DNA of 64,000 bases from the NCBI RefSeq assembly GCF_013106755.1, contig NZ_WHPF01000004.1:124001-188000 (forward strand), in the 5' to 3' direction. The stretch is from Limnovirga soli. Its GTDB lineage: Bacteria; Bacteroidota; Bacteroidia; Chitinophagales; Chitinophagaceae. Positions 61,313 to 64,000 of this stretch are shown one piece after another. The position numbers and the translations under genes are program-made. The notes beneath the pieces are model-generated. The model was not told the origin of the DNA, searched no databases, and saw only the letters and a list, made by a program, of their open reading frames with translations. Within the stretch, counting starts at the first letter, position 1; the number at the start of each line of letters is the position of its first letter.

Positions 61313-63127
61313 ATGAAAAAGATATTTTATATAAACTATTTAATTCTTATAGTTAACATTATAGAGATTAATCCTGTAAAAGCGCAAAGTTGTGTTCTTA
61401 CAAATAATTTAAATGTAAGTACAGGGATTAGCACAATAGGATCAAACCTTACAACTAACGGGCAAATAGACCCATATTGGCAATTAACAAATGTTGCTCC
61501 TCCATCTGTGAATACAGTTGGAGGAATAAATATTCCTAATGCATACACAATAATATCGGGATCTTCAGTGGGTTATTCAAATTGGTGCCAGATTCCGGGA
61601 ACTGTTTCTTTGAATGTTATTCCAAACTATATTTTTGGCACTAATAATATAAATCTAACACAACCCTGGAAATTTAGGAGAAAATTTTCAGTAACAGCAT
61701 CTGGAACGATTACCATTAGTGGAAGTTATATAGGTGATGATCAATCTGAATTACATATCTGTGATCCTTCAGGAACAGTTTTGTTTACAGATAATCAAGC
61801 TGGTTGGAGTATAATAAAACAATTTAGCAAAACCCTTCAGGTTAACCAAGGTTGTTATTTTATCGAGCTTTCATTAACAAATGTTGGCTCAGGATTAATG
61901 GGCTTTGCAATGAATGCTAATATCACATCTACAAGTAATATTCTGTCTAATCCTTCTTTACAATGCTGCTCCGCTTCCATTATTTCAGGACAGAAATGGA
62001 TTGATAATAATTGTAACGGAAAAATTGATGCTGGGGACGCGCCTGGGGCAGGGTGGGTGTTCAATTTATTGAATGGCAGCACCATAATTCAAACATCTGT
62101 TTCTGATGCTAATGGTCAATTCTATTTTAATAATATTCCAATTGGCACTTATACAATTGCTGAAGTTATTCAATCGGGTTATTCTCCTATTAGCCCCGCT
62201 GGAGGCACTCAAACAGTAAGCGTATCACAAAATAATAGCGTAATTCTTTTAAATAATTTTTTGAATTGTAAAGCGCCTCCCTGCCAATGTGGGCAATTCG
62301 ACTCATTAATATATAATAATACTACATACACAACAAATTGGCCAAATCTTAGCTTGGGCCAGGGGCTTGCTTCAGGCATATTGACTGCTTTTTATCATTG
62401 TAATCCTAGTACCGAAGGTTGCACAACTTCATATAATTGGCAGGTTTTGGCAAATGGTACTCCACTTAGCCCTGCAATCATAAGCACAACAAACAGTTTC
62501 AATTTATCGTTGCTTAATGGCTTGGCTTGCGGCACGTATACTATAAAAGTAACTCCAACCTGTGGTACAACGGCTTGCACTCCTAAAACTATTCTTGTAA
62601 AATTTGATTGTCCGCCGCTCCCATGCCCATGTGTGGGAATGCCTCCTGTTATTACACAATCTGCGGTAAATGTTATTACGCAAAATAATGCAAGCAATGC
62701 CAATCCGGTTTCTACAATAACAACAAATTTTACACTTACAACATCAGTTCCGATATCAGAGGTGAGGATACTAATTGATGAGTTCAGGTTAACAACCACA
62801 GCAGGTAATGAAAATTGTATGCTTTGCAGAAATAAGCCTCAAACATGGGCAAATATCAATTCAGCTACTTTAACTGGTGTAACAAATCAAACAATTGTTA
62901 ATCCATCCGCTTTGGAAAAAGATATACGAGAATTGGTATTTAATAACGGTGCGGGCACAGCCTTTAACCTTAATGGAAATATATTGAGCTTAACCCTTGG
63001 CCTACCTGGTGTTACAGGTCTCGATTGCTGCACACTTAAAGCAGATGTTTGCATCAAGTTTATCATCAGAGATGTGAACTGCTGTGAAAGGGAAATAATG
63101 AAATGCTTCACGTTTAACCTGCAATAG
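61313..63127 (+). CDS. Secreted SdrD-B-domain surface protein
   Basis: 604 aa from the ATG at 61313, which begins a signal peptide (MKKIFYINYLILIVNIIEINPVKAQ); the frame is open upstream to 61226 but that part lies inside the previous gene. Residues ~20-220 form a jelly-roll-like domain. Residues ~225-320 are an SdrD-B/Cna-B-type fold (ISGQKWIDNNCNGKIDAGDAP, SDANGQFYFNNIPIGTYTIAEV). Cys-rich beta domains follow to the end (CCTLKADVCIKF, CCEREIMKC). The C-terminal domain echoes that of the preceding protein (paired CC and the MLCRNKPQTWANIN motif beside SCMSCNKDWNQWG). No sorting signal is seen. Confidence 0.75.
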   Translation: MKKIFYINYLILIVNIIEINPVKAQSCVLTNNLNVSTGISTIGSNLTTNGQIDPYWQLTNVAPPSVNTVGGINIPNAYTIISGSSVGYSNWCQIPGTVSLNVIPNYIFGTNNINLTQPWKFRRKFSVTASGTITISGSYIGDDQSELHICDPSGTVLFTDNQAGWSIIKQFSKTLQVNQGCYFIELSLTNVGSGLMGFAMNANITSTSNILSNPSLQCCSASIISGQKWIDNNCNGKIDAGDAPGAGWVFNLLNGSTIIQTSVSDANGQFYFNNIPIGTYTIAEVIQSGYSPISPAGGTQTVSVSQNNSVILLNNFLNCKAPPCQCGQFDSLIYNNTTYTTNWPNLSLGQGLASGILTAFYHCNPSTEGCTTSYNWQVLANGTPLSPAIISTTNSFNLSLLNGLACGTYTIKVTPTCGTTACTPKTILVKFDCPPLPCPCVGMPPVITQSAVNVITQNNASNANPVSTITTNFTLTTSVPISEVRILIDEFRLTTTAGNENCMLCRNKPQTWANINSATLTGVTNQTIVNPSALEKDIRELVFNNGAGTAFNLNGNILSLTLGLPGVTGLDCCTLKADVCIKFIIRDVNCCEREIMKCFTFNLQ

Positions 63128-63148
63128 AAATGAATAATATTATAATAC

Positions 63149-63176
63149 AAAGCAGGAAAATTAATATGCCTGCTTT
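63149..63176 (+). terminator. Possible terminator after the SdrD-B gene
   Basis: AAAGCAGG at 63149-63156 pairs with CCTGCTTT at 63169-63176 (12-nt loop), and flanking AATACA/TGTATT extend the stem around a bulge. A weak T tract follows. It begins 21 nt after the stop at 63127. Confidence 0.5.
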
Positions 63177-64000
63177 ATGTATTATTTTAACATGCTGATT
63201 TTTTTGTAATACAACGGCACAAACATTTTCTGTAAAAAATGTAGGACAGTATGATTATGCTAATAAGTTTTTTATTCAGGAAATTCCCATATATGTACAT
63301 GAGTTGCCAAAAAAAGCTGATGCATATTTTGGCATTGAAAAAATACAGTTAACAATTCATCATACACGGGTAAGTAATTTAAAAACACAATTACAATCAC
63401 CAAACGGGAGCAATATTTAGGTTGCCAACCCAAATGGGGGTACTAATGGCCAAAACTATATACACACTACATTTCGGCAATATGGGAAAAATGGTTTAAT
63501 AAATAAGTCGAAACCGCCTTTTACAGACAATTATACATCAGACGGAGAATTGTCAAGTTTTAACAATGGGAGCAACCCAAATGGGATATGGAAATTGCTG
63601 ATCGAGGATTTGAAAGAAGGTGAAACAGGTTTTCTGGACTCTGTAAATATTACGTTTGGCAGCAAGCCTGCCTTTATAAGGCAAAGACAATATTGCAATT
63701 TTAATCAGCCTGAATTATGTGTTTGTAATAAGAATGAAAAAACTTGTGAATTGTTTCCGGATTTAGTGGGGGTCCTGCAATTTTCAAAAAACAGTACAAT
63801 GAGTTTGCATGGAATGACCCCATGTATCCAGGCCAGTTGAAAATAGCTGTGGCTATTGCCAACATTGGTTTAGGTCCTTTGGAAGTAGCACCAGAAACAA
63901 CATTAACAGGCAGTTGTTGTGAGGGAGATACAACTGAAAATAAAGATGAAAAAAGATATTGCCTGTTTCAGAAAATATATACAAAAACAGGTAACGGCTT
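63166..64000 (+). pseudogene. Broken P-domain secreted protein (runs off window)
   Basis: From ATG 63166 the frame gives a signal peptide MPALCIILTC-stop-FFCNTTAQ with TGA in its hydrophobic core. A proprotein-convertase P-domain-like fold follows (IQLTIHHTRVSNLKTQLQSPNGSN, then TAG, then NPNGGTNGQNYIHTTF ... FNNGSNPNGIWKLLIEDL). After CELFPD (~63760) the frame must shift by one base to continue as SGGPAIFKKQYNEFAWN and PGQLKIAVAIANIGLGPLEV, which resembles lysyl-oxidase-like secreted proteins (PD..., NIGxGPLE). Three separate lesions make this a pseudogene. It continues beyond base 64000. Confidence 0.65.

Overview
The window comes from a member of the Bacteroidota, most likely Chitinophagaceae-like. 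This is inferred from low-GC DNA without Shine-Dalgarno-rich starts, a type IX secretion (T9SS) C-terminal sorting domain at 22538-23269, very large Bacteroidota-style RHS proteins, and Bacteroidota-type tyrosine-recombinase and IS remnants. It is an accessory-rich stretch. No rRNA, complete tRNA or core housekeeping gene was found.

Region 1 (165-21416, + strand) is a surface polymorphic-toxin locus. It holds a coiled-coil/beta-barrel envelope protein, an Fn3/TANFOR-like secreted protein, a 2479-aa RHS-type protein, a small secreted LolA-like protein, a 2783-aa RHS core protein ending in a papain-like Cys-His-Asp toxin tip, and a 108-aa probable immunity protein 2 nt downstream. A gene-poor stretch, a T9SS cargo protein with a strong terminator, and a non-coding zone with REP-like elements and three 13-14 bp palindromes follow (21417-25035).

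Region 2 (25036-30057) starts with the broken N-terminal part of a tyrosine recombinase. Three glycan genes follow: a GT32 glycosyltransferase, a remarkable GT25 + sulfotransferase-like + GH16 three-part fusion, and a NodU/CmcH-type carbamoyltransferase.

Region 3 (30058-37490) is a complete Wadjet type I anti-plasmid operon, jetABCD, whose genes are joined by 4-nt ATGA overlaps. It sits between two related palindromic elements (TTGCAAGG...CCTTGCAA cores, diverged but self-complementary outer stems). These carry RYYYAAC-like and GTTRRRY-like edges, so the operon looks like a mobile cassette.

Region 4 (37490-50803) is a decayed type I restriction-modification locus with an unusual signalling system inside it. 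An IS1182-like fragment has removed nearly all of hsdM, hsdS is frameshifted at its end, and hsdR has two in-frame stops. Between hsdS and hsdR lie two intact genes: an 1867-aa protein with STAS-like, HATPase and two phosphoribosyltransferase-like modules plus a second HATPase-like end, and a 420-aa nucleoside-phosphorylase/nucleosidase-family protein. Downstream are a STAS/HATPase gene (one nonsense codon) and a DUF4325 STAS-like gene. I infer a Detocs-like abortive defence module in which an HATPase/PRTase sensor controls a nucleotide-destroying effector. This is the best candidate here for an undescribed system. The right edge carries an excisionase-type HTH remnant and IS21-like end repeats.

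Region 5 (51088-58858, - strand) is a five-gene operon: SWIM zinc-finger protein, DUF5691, MoxR-type AAA+ ATPase, DUF5682 and a VWA/MIDAS protein. A REPIN-like inverted pair and a further REP-like copy lie in its gaps. Region 6 (58859-64000, + strand) returns to secreted proteins: a second Fn3/TANFOR-like protein, an SdrD-B-domain surface protein, and a broken P-domain gene running off the window.
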